A stretch of DNA of 64,000 bases. Origin: Nemania diffusa (taxonomy: Eukaryota > Ascomycota > Sordariomycetes > Xylariales > Xylariaceae). The notes under the pieces are model-generated. The model worked only from the letters and a program-made list of their open reading frames with translations. It was not told where the DNA came from and did not search any database. The position numbers were made by a program, and so were the translations under genes. Each line of letters begins with the position of its first letter. Within the stretch, counting starts at the first letter, position 1. Shown here one piece after another: positions 12,446 through 27,869 of the stretch. The stretch is taken from contig JBBPUQ010000008.1 of NCBI GenBank assembly GCA_038501195.1, positions 4,226,501 to 4,290,500 of the forward strand, written 5' to 3'.

Positions 12446-12923
12446 GTGGATGCGGAGCTACTTGACAGGAACAGGGAGTGGACGATACTCGTGTACTCGA
12501 TACCATGCCCTAGAGCTGGGTTACAGTTACAATTACCAAGAAAATATTGACAGGGATGGCTAAGCCATTATATTTATTTATCCATGGATGGGTGGTAGGG
12601 TATCGGCTTTTGGACATACCAGGACACATGGCTCGGTTGTGGGGTTTACATGACGGCATTGGACATTTTAGAATAGACTAGAGCACATCGTATCACTACG
12701 TCCATGAACAAGCAGGATCACTCATGTTAATCATATACATAGCATGAATCTAGGTGACACATATGAGGACGCATATATCTCATAGGCGCTAGATATCTAC
12801 ATAAGTTCAGCATCCAGGTAGATAAGGATCTACTAGGCAACCCGGAAGAGGGGTGCTTGGACAAATATACAGTATACATACACAGGCCCGAGTCGACCAG
12901 AGCAGTCCCATAGCAGCCTTCCG
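12446..12923. other. Convergent intergenic region
   Basis: This is the 3' space between the thioesterase and mL50 genes. No gene or repeat was seen. Confidence 0.5.
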
Positions 12924-14319
12924 TTACAGCGCACCCTCGTGCCTCTGCATCTCCTTGCCCTTGCGCTCCCAGCCATGGCCGTCAGTGGGCAGATTGCGCT
13001 TCCTGAACTCGGCCTGCGTGAGCTTGTAGCGGCCGAGCGCCTTCTCCTTGTCGCCGCGCGTGACGCGCTTGGGGGACACGGTGATGTTGGGCATGGCGAG
13101 GAGCTCGGGGTGGCGCGTCGCGATCTCCTCGGTCAGCGTCGCGGGCTTGGGCGGCTTCTTGAGCGCCGCGAGGAGCGAGTGCACGGTGCGGAGGCCGGGG
13201 AGCTGGTGGTCGGGGATGAGTTGCCCGGTTAATTGGAAGAGGCGCTTTGTTACCTGGTGGGATGGTGGGTGCGTTAGTAGGGTGTGGAAAAAGGGGGGAA
13301 TGGGGAATAGGGAATGAGGAATAGGGGTGGAAACTTACGGCAAAGCGGATCCGTGGGTCGACGAGCGAGATGGTCTTCCAGCTCTGATCCCACGTCTGGC
13401 TGAGAGCAGCCGCCTCCGCAGACGAAAGGATCTCCTCGTGTTGAGCATCATGATCCCCACTAACGATGTCGGAGTCGTCCTTCCACCGTAATCCCTCGGC
13501 CACGACCGCAGCGGAGCCTCCTAGCGTCGGACTGCCATCCCCCGTACTCTTGAGATCCCATGCCAGCAGGCCCTGGAGATCAGCCTTGGAGACCGTCGTG
13601 GGCCAGACGGAGATAAGCTGGTCCTCGTGCCCGACCTCGCGCAGAGCGAAAGCCTCGACGACGGCCCGGCGGACGGCAGCCTCGATGAGCGCTGGGTCGG
13701 TGACCTTCTCGCGAGGCCGGAAGCTGGTGAAGTCGCCGCCGGCGCCCCAGTGGTCGGGATTGCTCCACCAGCCGGACAGACCGCCGACCGTCTTCAGACC
13801 CTCGGAGGTCGTGGCGGGGCTGTACGTGGGATCGGCGACCTCGTGTTGGCGGGCGGCTTCGACGCGCTGGGAAGGAGGGGCGGTGTACGGGCCCGCGGAT
13901 ATGGCGGCTGTTTCCTCGGACCAGCTGAAGGAATCGCCCGTCCTGTGATCGATGATATCATCGGCTACGCGGGAGGCATGTTGTAGCTCTGTCCCTGGCC
14001 CTGTTACTGGCTCTTGCTCTTGCGTCTGCGCCGGTGTCTGCGCCTCAACCTCTGGCTCTACTAGTGTTGGCGTTGGTGTCTTCTGCTCTGGCTGCTTTTC
14101 GGAATAATAGAAACGGGCGAAGCCGGGCGGGGATACTAATGATCGTGCTGCTGTCGGTCTCTGGCGAGAGGGGAGGGCTGAGATGGTGGATTGCGACGAG
14201 GAAGAGAAAGGCTGGGCTATGTGCGAAGGACCAGCCACAGATCTCGATATGCTGGTGGTTGTGGTCGTAGAGGGGGAGGAAAGACCCGATGGTCTCCTCA
14301 GTCTAGGTATTCGTCGCAT
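12924..14319 (-). CDS. Mitochondrial large ribosomal subunit protein mL50
   Basis: Exons 14319-13339 and 13253-12924 are separated by an 85-bp intron (GTAAGT...CCACCAG, phase 0) and give 436 residues. The N-terminus (MRRIPRLRRPSG) is Arg-rich with Ser/Thr, a mitochondrial presequence, followed by a Pro/Gln/Glu-rich linker. The central and C-terminal part (AVVEAFALREVGHEDQLISV, then SWKTISLVDPRIRFA and VTKRLFQLTGQLIPDH) matches the filamentous-fungal version of mL50 (yeast Mrpl13 group) as I know it. The protein would be a structural part of the mitoribosome. The long read-through frame beyond the donor becomes Pro/His-rich nonsense, which supports the intron. The family call rests on recognition, not on alignment. 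Confidence 0.7.
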
Positions 14320-14741
14320 TGTGGGACAATTAGTGTGTAGTTGATCGAAATGGGGGAGGCAATTGAAGTCGAAGCTCCGAGCACGTAGGTAGTATTCTGT
14401 ATTTTTTTGATGAACAATTCAATTGGTAGGTCTGTGGCTTGGCACTCGATAGATTGATGTGGGGCTGAGGCTCTGTACCAGCCACAATAGCTTTTCCGTC
14501 GTCGGAGTTAAGAGATGGGTACCTAAGGTACCCCTGTAGATTAGACTTGGCATCTCGGAAACATGCGCGTCACCAGCTAGCTACAATTACCTACTTTGAG
14601 GCTTCAACATCTCGATGCGCAATTGACATTTTACCATTCTAAGCATAGTACCGCATATTTCTTGCCTGTTTTCCATACAGATGCATTCGCTACACTTACC
14701 ATATCTATGAACGTTAGTTTCAGCATGAGCCAGAGTCCACA
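14320..14741. other. Divergent promoter region
   Basis: This is the shared 5' space between mL50 (minus) and the small membrane protein gene (plus). GGTACCTAAGGTACC near 14518 is a short palindrome. No gene was seen. Confidence 0.45.
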
Positions 14742-15297
14742 ATGGCGCATATCTACTCCCTCCTACTCTTATTCCTAGGGGTCCTCGTCTCGATGACGGC
14801 CGCCGAATGTAAGTCAAGTCAAGTCAAGCCGAGCAAACCTCAGTCCCTATCGCAAATTAACCCCCATAAACATCTATCAGCACTCGCTAACCAATACTCC
14901 GTATCAAACAGCCGCCCCCCTCTTCTGCAAATGCACCTGCTTCAAGAACAGCACCCTCATCCAGCTCGGCCAACAGGCCTCGTGCGCCCAGTGCACCCAC
15001 GCCTTCTGCCTCGCGCAGAACCTGCCCATCTGCAAGGACGCCGCCGGCGCCGACGCCGCCGACACCGACGTCCTCTCCACCTGCATCCAGCGCGACAGCC
15101 GCAAGGACGAGATCATCATCTGGGCCTTCCTGCTCGGCACCGCCGGTCTGCTGGTCTGGGCCGCTGTTAGGCGTGTTGGCGAGCTCAGGGAGGGCAGGAA
15201 GAGGGCGGCTGGGAATACTGTTGCGGCTGCTGGCGTGGCGGCGGGGGCGGATGTGAGGAGGGGGCCGTATGTGCCTGTTCCTGGTTCGAGGGGGTGA
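14742..15297 (+). CDS. Small Cys-rich single-pass membrane protein
   Basis: Exons 14742-14808 and 14912-15297 (intron GTAAGT...AACAG) give 150 residues. Exon 1 encodes a hydrophobic signal peptide (MAHIYSLLLLFLGVLVSMTA). The mature part begins with a Cys-rich luminal or extracellular segment: FCKCTCFKN, then CAQC and FCLAQNLPIC, and a single further Cys in STCIQRDS. A transmembrane helix follows (about residues 105-122, IIIWAFLLGTAGLLVWAAV), then a basic Ala/Gly-rich cytosolic tail. This layout is shared by a conserved but uncharacterised fungal family; no biochemical role is known to me. The splice joins E-S without breaking the Cys motif, and the downstream frame is GC-rich like other real exons here. 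Confidence 0.75.
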
Positions 15298-15907
15298 GGC
15301 TTGCTACCAAGATCATATACATGGGTTGATGGAGGTATTGATGGTTGAATGCGTGGCTTTTTTGATGGTGTTTTGGCATCAGATATTTGGTTTAAAGAGA
15401 GAGAAGGGCGAGAGGGTTAGACTTCATTCATACTGTGTGGCATGGCGTTTGGAGTACTGATTGAATTACATTTGAACCATTTAAAGAGCAGAAACACGAT
15501 GACTGCTAACTAGCACACAAAGTACGTTGTCAAGACTTTGAAAAGTGAGAGAACGTTGAAGGCTCATGTGTATTATGTGTAGGCTCCACCATGAATACCT
15601 ACCTTTGATAACCGCAGCCTCACCCTCTGTCTGTCTGCCAGTCTGTCATCGATGACACAGCTCTTTATATAATATCCATGTCGTCCAATCCTGGTGTGAG
15701 AGGAGGTATGGTACCCTCAGATCTCTCCGGTAACCACTCGTTCATATCCATCCATCTGCGCCATGTTTTGATTTTGATGTTCTAAATGCAAATCAAGCTT
15801 CTGCCTGCCCCTTGGTACTATATCATGCACCCCATATATCCCTGTCCATTTTGACTCCGCCCCTCTCCCTATTTCTTACAACACCCCCGACAATTAATTT
15901 AGTAGGC
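15298..15907. other. Convergent intergenic region
   Basis: No gene was seen between the small membrane protein and DAHP synthase. Pyrimidine-rich stretches occur near 15830-15890, downstream of the DAHP synthase stop. Confidence 0.5.
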
Positions 15908-19827
<3,920 letters not shown>

Positions 19828-21287
19828 ATGTTCGGGGACATGAGGCTCAAGGCCCTCTCCGCAGTAGCGTGTCTACTATGGACATCATGCGTAGCTGCAT
19901 CGCCCCTGGGTGCCCAGGAGCTAAGGTGTAGACAGGATCCCGACTTTCACTGGGTCGCCACGTGGACGTCTATGCCACAGCTGGTTGAACAGGCCAATCT
20001 ACCTCCGGCTCCCTTTGTAAGTACAACTACAGCAACAATAACAACAGTCTCATCACGTTACATCTACCATGGTTGGCGTCTAATGTTCTCTCCGCACAGA
20101 CAGGAAGTAGCGTGTTCAAAGATGCCACGCTCCGGCAGACACTCCACATGTCGATTGGTGCCGAGAGAATCCGGATCCGGATCTCCAACACCTTCGGCGG
20201 CAGCGCTCTGCCCATCACAGCCGCATCCCTAGCTCTCCCGACGGGTGGTCAGGCCGGTGTCAGTGGTATCGATACTAAAACCCTCCGGGGGCTCACGTTC
20301 AATGGCGCCAGCTCGGTAACCATCCCCCAAGGGCAGGTGATTTACTCGGACCCCATCGACGTCAAGATCGAGCCACAGTCTATGATCACCGTCACTCTCT
20401 ACTCTCAAGCTGGCCAGTCGGGAAATAGCATCACGGGCCACCCTGGTAGCCGAACAACCTCGTGGATGCAACAGGGGAACTCCGTTAACGCGTCTTCCGT
20501 CACCGGCGCGAACACGGCCCATTGGTACTTTTTGAATGCGGTCGAAGCTTGGGCTCCCAAGTCGACGGCGGCCCTAGTGATCCTCGGCGATAGCATCACG
20601 GACGGTCGAGGCAGCACCGACAACCAGAACAACCGGTTAGACCCATCCATGACTATGTGAAGAGACGATGACCTTGTAGACGCTAACTCGTGCGGCAGGT
20701 GGCCGGACCTGCTCCTCGCCAGGATGCAGAAAGAGAACATCACCAACATCGCCGTCGTCAACCAAGCCGCCGGCGGCAACACCGTCCTCACGGGCGGCCT
20801 CGGCCCGCCACTACTGCAGCGCTACAAGCGCGACCTCCTGGACACGGCAGGCGCCAAGTACGGGCTCATCTTCGAGGGCGTCAACGACATCGGCGGCGCG
20901 TCGGCGGACGCGGGCACGCAGTCGCGCATCGGCAGCAGCCTCGACTCGGCCTTCAAGACCGTCTCGGCCGACGCCAAGGCCGCGGGCATCACCATGTTCG
21001 GCGCCACCATCACGCCCTTCGGCGGCACCGGGCAGGCCTACAGCAGCCCGGCGCGCGACGCGGCGCGGCAGGCCGTCAACAAGTGGATCCTGGCCGGCGG
21101 CGACGGCAGCTATGCGGCGGCGGTCGACTTCGCCAAGTTCCTCGCCAACCCGTCGAACCAGGCCAACCTGGCGGCGCAGTACGATAGTGGCGATCACTTG
21201 CACCCGAACCCGGCGGGGTATCAGGCGATTGCGGATCAGTTCCCGCTGAGCATCTTTAAAAGTAAAAGGCTAGATAGGCCATATTAG
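19828..21287 (+). CDS. Secreted SGNH/GDSL-type hydrolase
   Basis: Exons 19828-20016, 20100-20635 and 20699-21287 use introns GTAAGT...GCACAG (83 bp) and GTTAGA...GGCAG (63 bp, GCTAAC branch), all in frame, giving about 437 residues. A signal peptide follows either of two ATGs (19828 or 19840; MRLKALSAVACLLWTSCVAA). A beta-sandwich-like N-terminal region with Ser/Thr and Gly repeats precedes the SGNH core: LVILGDSITDGRG (nucleophile Ser), VVNQAAGGN, FEGVNDIGG (Asn block) and the C-terminal DHLHPNPAGYQ (Asp-x-x-His pair). All four SGNH blocks are present, so the enzyme should be active as an esterase or acylhydrolase outside the cell; the substrate is unknown. Exon 3 is very GC-rich, in contrast to exon 1. 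Confidence 0.88.
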
Positions 21288-21518
21288 CAACCAGGATATA
21301 CGGCTTTGTCTCTCTGTCTACCTTTAAAGTTTAGGATAGTCAGATCCTTAGGATATGTACCTTTAAGCTTATGCTAGCTAGCTACGCTTGTGTTACGTGT
21401 GTACGTAGGATAATTAAAAAAAAAGTCTGCGTATTATTGCCCGTAACTAGGTAAAATAGAAGAAGATGTAGAATTAAAAGAGATGATGAACGCGCACGGT
21501 GGATAAAAAGTGAATCAT

Positions 21519-21616
21519 CGCCCCAGGCGGGGGTCGAACCCGCAGCCTTCGGATGAACTTCTGAGAGGCTGAAGCCAATAAAAGTCCGACGCTCTAACCA
21601 ATTGAGCTACCAGGGC
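21519..21616 (-). tRNA. tRNA-Lys (anticodon UUU), with intron
   Basis: The minus strand folds as a full cloverleaf: acceptor 5' GCCCTGG with 3' CTGGGGC (two wobble pairs) and discriminator G; D-stem GCTC/GAGC with AATTGGTTA loop; anticodon stem TCGGA/TCCGA; T-arm GCGGG-TTCGACC-CCCGC. The anticodon loop begins CTTTTA, giving TTT (Lys) at the normal position. About 24 extra bases between position 37 and the 3' anticodon stem form the intron, which is where fungal tRNA-Lys introns lie. A-box and B-box promoter sequences are internal. Confidence 0.92.
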
Positions 21617-24362
21617 CATGATGACAAACGCCTTTATGTTAGGTCAAGACCACAAGGCTTGGGGGGAGGGAGAAGTGGTGAATGAAATTCGTCGCCCAAC
21701 CAAGTAACTGACCAACCACAAAGCAGGCGCATTCACTCTGTTTGCAAGTGTCCCCACCTGTAAATTCTGCCGGGCCCCACCGCTCAAACTTTCCCTATAA
21801 ATGTCTGCCTCGTCCTCTAGTCTCTCAATTCTTCTCTTCTCTTTTCTTCTTCATACTTACCTTGGAGGGAGAGAAGGGGGCTCAACATTCCCCATCCTCA
21901 GGGCTGGCGGGCCTGCATTGCACATCGTGGTCGCCTTCCGCCTTTTGTCGATGCCTCGTGCGTCCCAATCTCCGCAATTTTTGATTCTCTTCTATGCTTC
22001 GTTTTCATTGTGATCATCACTTCGTGTGGTGACATGAAGAAGATGTGTTTCGTGACTGTCTGGGTTCTGTTGTTGCGAGATACGTGTCGGCAGGTATTAC
22101 CGTCACGTGTTATTTGTGGTCTAGCTTGGCGGCGATATACGACTGGTTATCTGCAGTCTGTTTTAAGTTGAAGTTCCGCTAAACTTCACTGCATGCTGTG
22201 TATTCTCCCGCAACAGGTATGTGCCTGTAGCTAGCATGAATTTAGCGCTGCCATCTGCGACATTACACGCAGTGTTCGTATTTAGGAGGCACTCGACCGC
22301 GCCCGTAGTGACTATCTCAGGAAGTCTGCTTATACGTTTCCGGTAATGTACCACGCGCAGAGGCAATGTCACTTCGCATCTTGACCTGGTTCGCTCACTC
22401 CACTCGGCCTTGATAGTAACCAGGCATATTCAGTCATCGAGTGTTTGTCCCTGTCGCTCGCTCGAGACACACCTTGCCTGGTGGTTACCCGATCATAGGA
22501 GTGGGATCCTGGCGTTTGTGGTGGTCTAGTCTTTACTCGCAACCCCCGACGTGCTTGATGCTTCTCGTGATTGTCGATGCTCGCTAACCTATCTAGAAAT
22601 CAAGTAGTTGAGTCTCATTTCGCTCGAGTTTAACCTATATGGGTGGAGATACAGCATCTAACGTTGATTCTCATCAGAATTGTAGACACCCACATACAGC
22701 AATGTTTCCAAGGATAGACTCCAGTGAGTCCTCATTGCGGTCAACTTCTCTATTCGTACGCGGCTATACTGGGTTCTAATAGCTAGCCTCTAGTCTCCTC
22801 CCCAGCTCGTGCAGTTGTTTCTAGCATCCCTCCTTTTTTCAGCTATAAACACCATAACCCAAGCTTATCTCTCTAACTAGGTAGATCTTCGTAGAATCAG
22901 TCATCCTATCTCAGCTGCCAAGTTTGATACGTAAGGCGAGATTAACCTGAACGGCATTAAATTGTTATCTATAGATTAGGTGAAGATATTCCAAAACTTC
23001 CCAATGTCTATAATTGGTCACCTCACCCGTTCTTACACTGTCAACTTCGGCATGGATTACTGCTTCTCGCTAACAACACCGTTCATATTACTCACATATT
23101 CGTCACCACTACATATAAGAGCACCTGTCGTGTCTAAAATAGAGCTGCCTATGATTAAAAGCTACCATAGCTGCCAGTTTGCTTCTTCCCAATACCTTAC
23201 TATAAATTTACACAATAATCATGGGGTTTCTATCACACTCTATATATCGTTTTGACATGTGGAAGGCGCATTGCCCGTACTGGTTGGCTGAGTGTGACAT
23301 GCTATCTCACCCTTTGTACCTTACTCTCTACGACTCACTCTCTGCATCTCACTCTCTACACCTCACTCTCTACACCTCACTCTACACCTATCTCTCTTTG
23401 CACCTTACTCTACACTTATCTCCCTACACCTATCTCCATACACCTATCTTCACCTACATCTATTTCTCCCTCTCACTCTACATCCTTCTCTCTAAATCTC
23501 CCTCTACATCTCTTGCGAAACATTGCTACTATATTCGGACGAAGAACATACGTGCTATAATCGTAGGCTTTATCACGAGATATTCTGATTGCAGCCTAGC
23601 TTCCTTCCCTTTCATTTAAGGGAAGAGCGTATTAGCAGTTCAATTTTCATCTCTTCCTCTCACACCTCTTACTACACATCATCGTACTTGAATTTCATTC
23701 TTTTCAGCACCAGTACGCGCAGTTCAGCAGTGGAAGGAATAGAATATGCACTGAAGCTCGTTACTCACTTTCACGAAAGCACGCTTATAGGCAAGTTCAT
23801 TCTTCCCGTATCTCTTCCTCCTCTACCTCACCTCTTACCAAGATGACCTAGGCGAAGTACCTCTTAACTCTCGGTTTAACACTCGACGCGAATCTCTCCA
23901 TGTTATCATCACACATCATATCGACTCGAGTTACCTAGAAAGCATAGTTTACGGGGATCTTCTCCTACTGCTCATCTAAGAAATTGATACGAGTATCTGG
24001 CAGCTGTGGCCCATAGCCGACATCGCTCAATCAGATTAACCTACCCCTTCCTTTTACCCCGCGGTTGCTTGAATTGACCAGATTATCAGAGCACGATACC
24101 AACCCTTCACGATCCTGATATTGGCATCCAAACCTATCATCCCTTCGGTGGTCTATGGTAGCATCTATTACTCACCAGTCCCTGTAGAGCAACTTATCAC
24201 ATACTACCTACTGAAAAGGCAAATCAGCCCCGGCATGTAATCAAGAGGTCAGCATTCCTTGCGCTCGTATACGCCACGATATTACTAGACAAAGCCCCTA
24301 CTTTCTGATCACTGCCTTAACATTATCTATTCTCTTGTTTAGAGAATTGCGCGGCATTCAAA
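21617..24362. other. Long intergenic region with low-complexity tract
   Basis: No supportable gene was found in 2.7 kb. A pyrimidine/CA-rich tandem tract at about 23325-23510 produces spurious Leu/Tyr/Ser/His-rich open frames and is listed separately. Remaining sequence is unremarkable AT-moderate DNA with several TCTCACTTC-like motifs. Confidence 0.4.
23325..23510. repeat. Imperfect CTCTACACCTCA tandem tract
   Basis: Degenerate tandem copies of a CTCTACACCTCACT-like 12-14-bp unit, fading into CTCTACATCT at the 3' end. Simple-sequence slippage explains it; the overlapping open frames are repeats of Leu-Tyr-Thr-Ser and are not treated as genes. Confidence 0.75.
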
Positions 24363-25232
24363 ATGGGCGAAGTACCGGTCCAGGTTTTTGACGTGCTTCT
24401 ATTTGAGAGGAGTCCAGTGCTACAATCTGAGAGGCCCAATACCAATATGTTCCTAGTGAAGAGCGCAATTACCCCGATGAAGGTTAGATTATGGCGGAAC
24501 AAGGAAGGCAACGACGAGCTCAAGAAAGCATACCCAAGCACTCCAGACTTCGACGAGAACGCTAGCCGTGGAGGGTTCAGGACGGGTCGCGCTCTCGAAC
24601 AACTAGCTCTACCAATATCCACATGCGGTGGTCGAGATCGCCCCTCTATCCTCTACCGCGTCGTACACGACGGACAGCCCCATGGCGGAATGAAGGCACG
24701 GGGTTTTGGTCTTGTCAAGGTTACGCATGAAACATTCCAGGCTTTGTTTGATAAACATATAAACTGGCGAAGTCGCCACCTTAGCCCTTTTATCTCAGCC
24801 ACACAGAGCCGTAATAAAAGATACGCAATCGTCAGATGTTTACAGGAACATGGATGCACGGGGGTCCGAGTCATTGCTTTTTATACTGACGGTCCGGGAT
24901 GGAATCATGAAGAGCAGCGACTTTTTTATGCCTTCCAGGTAAAGTGCCAGCTCGGCTACAAACCTGGCTTTCATGGGAGAAACTTCCGTTTCCTAGTGAA
25001 CGATTTTCTCCTGGAAAGCCATATACCACCTGAAAGCATCATCAGTATTACTCCTGTGAAGGATGGTAAATATGAACAAATCTACTTTCCGCCAGCAACC
25101 GACACCCCATCAGAAACCGATACCCTATCAGAAACCGACACCCCACGGAAGAAAAGGAAAATCACACCCAGCACAGAAACCGAGGAAACTGCATCAAGGA
25201 AGCGCACAACCAATTTCAGACCGAGGAGTTAA
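24363..25232 (+). CDS. Fungal DUF7587-like protein, possible ART-like fold, with nuclear tail
   Basis: A single-exon frame of 289 residues starts at ATG 24363 in the context CAAAATGG. Residues about 98-220 form the conserved-looking core: LYRVVHDGQ, then HLSPFISATQ, VIAFYTDGPGWNHEEQRL and a final LLESHIPPESIISIT. This resembles the fungal domain catalogued as DUF7587. The spacing of an Arg in LYRV, a Ser-x-Thr in the FISAT strand and later acidic residues recalls the layout of ADP-ribosyltransferase folds, but that is inference. The C-terminal 55 residues are a low-complexity tail with three TDTPSE/TDTLSE repeats and a basic PRKKRK stretch that would serve as a nuclear signal. Function is unknown. 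No neighbouring gene suggests a pathway. Confidence 0.6.
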   Translation: MGEVPVQVFDVLLFERSPVLQSERPNTNMFLVKSAITPMKVRLWRNKEGNDELKKAYPSTPDFDENASRGGFRTGRALEQLALPISTCGGRDRPSILYRVVHDGQPHGGMKARGFGLVKVTHETFQALFDKHINWRSRHLSPFISATQSRNKRYAIVRCLQEHGCTGVRVIAFYTDGPGWNHEEQRLFYAFQVKCQLGYKPGFHGRNFRFLVNDFLLESHIPPESIISITPVKDGKYEQIYFPPATDTPSETDTLSETDTPRKKRKITPSTETEETASRKRTTNFRPRS

Positions 25233-25639
25233 AAATCTAAATAGTAGTATATACTTTGTCGAGGGCTATTTTGTAGTACCTCTGGCGTTGATTTCCACCA
25301 TGAATATTCACAACTACATGGGAAGTTGTTGATCACTTCATAGCTTATATTTTACACAAATGCGAAGCTTTCTATAACTCACAATTCATACATTGACTCT
25401 ATATACATGTTTTCAAAACCGTACCTTGAGAGATTGAGTGAAATGAAATGAAATAATTATTCCTCATGCACAAGGTGACATAAACTGAAAGATCAAATCG
25501 CTAAAGAGCTACAAGTCTGATTAAACTCAATCTTACATAATGCATACGAAGCTAAACAAGAGGGGATTAGTAAATATTAAACCCAGGCATTATCCATAGC
25601 ACAACCATCCCTAGTTGTCCCCCCTTACTGCATCTGTGA
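25233..25639. other. Convergent intergenic region
   Basis: This AT-rich 3' space has no gene or repeat. Confidence 0.5.
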
Positions 25640-26453
25640 TCACAGAGCCATGGAAAAGACCAGGGATACCAGGCCCATCGCGCCCACAAGGAACTGGGCC
25701 ACGACCACTTTTGGACTCCCCATCGACGTGGTGATGGTTCCGTAGGGTACTGGCGAAGATGACGTCTGCGTCCCGCCAACACCGCCCGTGCTCTTGGCAG
25801 TCCCGGATTTCACCGCGCTTGATGTCTCCCAGCTGTGCGTGAAGGAGGGAGGCGTAAGGGTGGGGTTGGGATAGCCTGGTACGCTGCCAGTGACGCCATC
25901 GATGTCATCAGTTGCTGGGGAATTGTCAATTGGAACATGTACTATGAGATGGTGGAATATAGCAAGAGATGGCTTACTGGCAGTTGTATCACACGACGAA
26001 GTGCTGCCCCCGACAGCACTGGTGGCTGATGATGAAGCAGGGACGCTAGCGGTGGCAATTGAGATGGTAATCCAGGGGATCTCAGGGGTCCCAGTGGCCT
26101 TGGATGTCTCGGATGAAGTTTCCGACGATGCAGGGATCGAAACGAATATAGTGTTCCGGGTAGTAATGGTGGTGCTGGTGGTGCCCTCAATAGTCGTCGT
26201 CTCCTCGGGGACGCAGGCTGGTAGCGATACAGTCACCGTATGGGTCACGGTGGCCGGCTTCGTCACCGTGATCGAGTCCGTGATAGTGATGGGTACAATA
26301 GGAGAGGGAAACCCCGTACTGGCAGGTGAATCCGTCGAGGACCCCTCGATTGTGTCGGTGATATCCCCGTACCCGTATCCTCCTTGCGGAGTACTGGCGA
26401 GGACTGGGGAGACTATGAGCCCGACAATCGCCATGACCTTGGCGGAAACCATG
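25640..26453 (-). CDS. Ser/Thr-rich GPI-type cell-surface protein
   Basis: ATG 26453 opens a signal peptide (MVSAKVMAIVGLIVSPVLAS); the longer frame starts at TTG. The body is dominated by Ser, Thr, Val and Pro with TITDSITVTKPATVTHTVTV-type beta repeats typical of fungal wall proteins. The end is a hydrophobic segment (VVVAQFLVGAMGLVSLVFSM) after a small-residue region, suggesting GPI anchoring. A 63-bp stretch (25977-25915, GTAAGC...CCCCAG) has good intron signals and is divisible by three, so the frame stays open whether or not it is spliced. Removing it replaces an atypical KPSLAIFHHLIVH segment and gives 249 residues; I favour splicing. No enzymatic domain is seen; the role is structural or adhesive at the wall. 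Confidence 0.72.
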
Positions 26454-27869
26454 TTGCAAATGAGTGACTTTGATAGCGAGTGAAGTAAAATGAATGAAGA
26501 CAAGGTTGGTCTCTACGAAAGATGGAAGACAGAGGGTGTGGCCGGGAACAGCATTACCAGAGTGGTGGCATTTATATTAAGACTATAGAAGAGCAAGGTC
26601 GCCACAAACGTTGCACCTATTAGAATGAACGTAGGACACCTCATTATGTACACGAGCGTGATTGCCTCTATTCGGCCCTCCCTGTCCCTTATTAGGTTTA
26701 TTCTGTCGTGGTACTAATAACGGTTTGATTCAATTTCTGCGCGTTGCGCTATGGTTCACGAAGTATCCATCCTGTGAGAATGTAGTTACTGTCGTACAAG
26801 GTACACGGAGAGCAGCGTACCGGAAATTGCGAGGTGTCACTTCGGCCCTCACTGAAACGTTATTAGATTAGGGAAATACCAATTCATTATTCATTAGATA
26901 TTATATGATGGTTGATCATGCTGAGTTGGCTTCTGGTATGACAGGCCATATATCTACTGTCTTGGTGAATAGGAAATTGATTGTGCAAAGTCGAACTAGT
27001 CGTGTCGTTTGAAAAGTAGGAGTGGCCTGTTAGGTTGCGGCTATCTGTATTCTAGGGCTATAATATGTGAGGGATGTATGATTAGTTTAATCGTGGGTAT
27101 GAGCTGTAGTTTTATGTATAATCCTCATGCGCTCACTTTGTATGCTTTCATTAGGGTACAGACGTTGACTTTCTGTTCAGTAGAATATCGCTAGTGAACT
27201 CAATCTATCAAGTCTACCATCTGTCTTTGCTAACGACTCTCAAGGCTGTCTGTATAGTGAAGCGGAACGTGTAGAAGCCACAGCCGAAAAGAAACTATAT
27301 GGAGACTTCATAGAAACTCTAGGGCGGGTGTCACCGCCGAGGTGCATAGCTCCGGTTCCACCAGCGGAATTTCTACTCTCAAGGCTACTATCACCGACGG
27401 CGTGACAATTTAAGACGTGAAGGCGAATTTTATGTACTTCGACAGAGATTTGGCTGTTATGACAGAATGAGATACAGTTTACCCGAGCCTAGCTTGCACG
27501 ACATCCTATACTTAGTAGCTAACCAAGGGGAACGTGTAAAGTATGTAGTTTAAAGAAGTCATCTGTATAGATCTACTTTTTGGTAGTATCGTGGTTTAGC
27601 GCTGCAGCTCTCTTCCGTGACAAAGAGAATGCCGGAAACATAGGAGAAAGATTATTAGGGTGTTCTCGGAGATAAAGGACATCGCTGATCTACTGTTTAA
27701 GTGACTCAACAAAGCTATGTTGCCATGATGTCCACCCTTTAGAGCTCTTTGACCAACCGCCAAGATATCACCATGTATTCCTTCGAGAGGGTCTCTTATC
27801 GATCTGGCCAATAGATCCATCAGCACATATTGTATTAGCGACGAGTGGAAAATCATTATTACCGCGAGT
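26454..27869. other. Intergenic region with a gene remnant
   Basis: This is the promoter of the wall protein gene (minus) and the upstream region of the kinase gene (plus). A short decayed coding stretch at 27321-27512 is listed separately. Otherwise no gene was recognised. Confidence 0.4.
27321..27512 (+). pseudogene. Possible decayed exon, two in-frame stops
   Basis: The plus frame from 27321 reads as protein-like sequence (AGVTAEVHSSGSTSGISTLK, then ATITDGVTI, stop, DVKANFMYFDRDLAVMTE, stop, DTVYPSLACTTSY). The TAA and TGA interrupt an otherwise smooth frame and each is one transition from a sense codon. No family is recognised. The stretch is short enough that chance cannot be excluded. 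Confidence 0.25.

Noticed and set aside
23221..23846. Three overlapping plus-strand frames rich in Leu, Tyr, Ser and His
   Set aside because: They are translations of the CTCTACACCTCA simple repeat in different frames.
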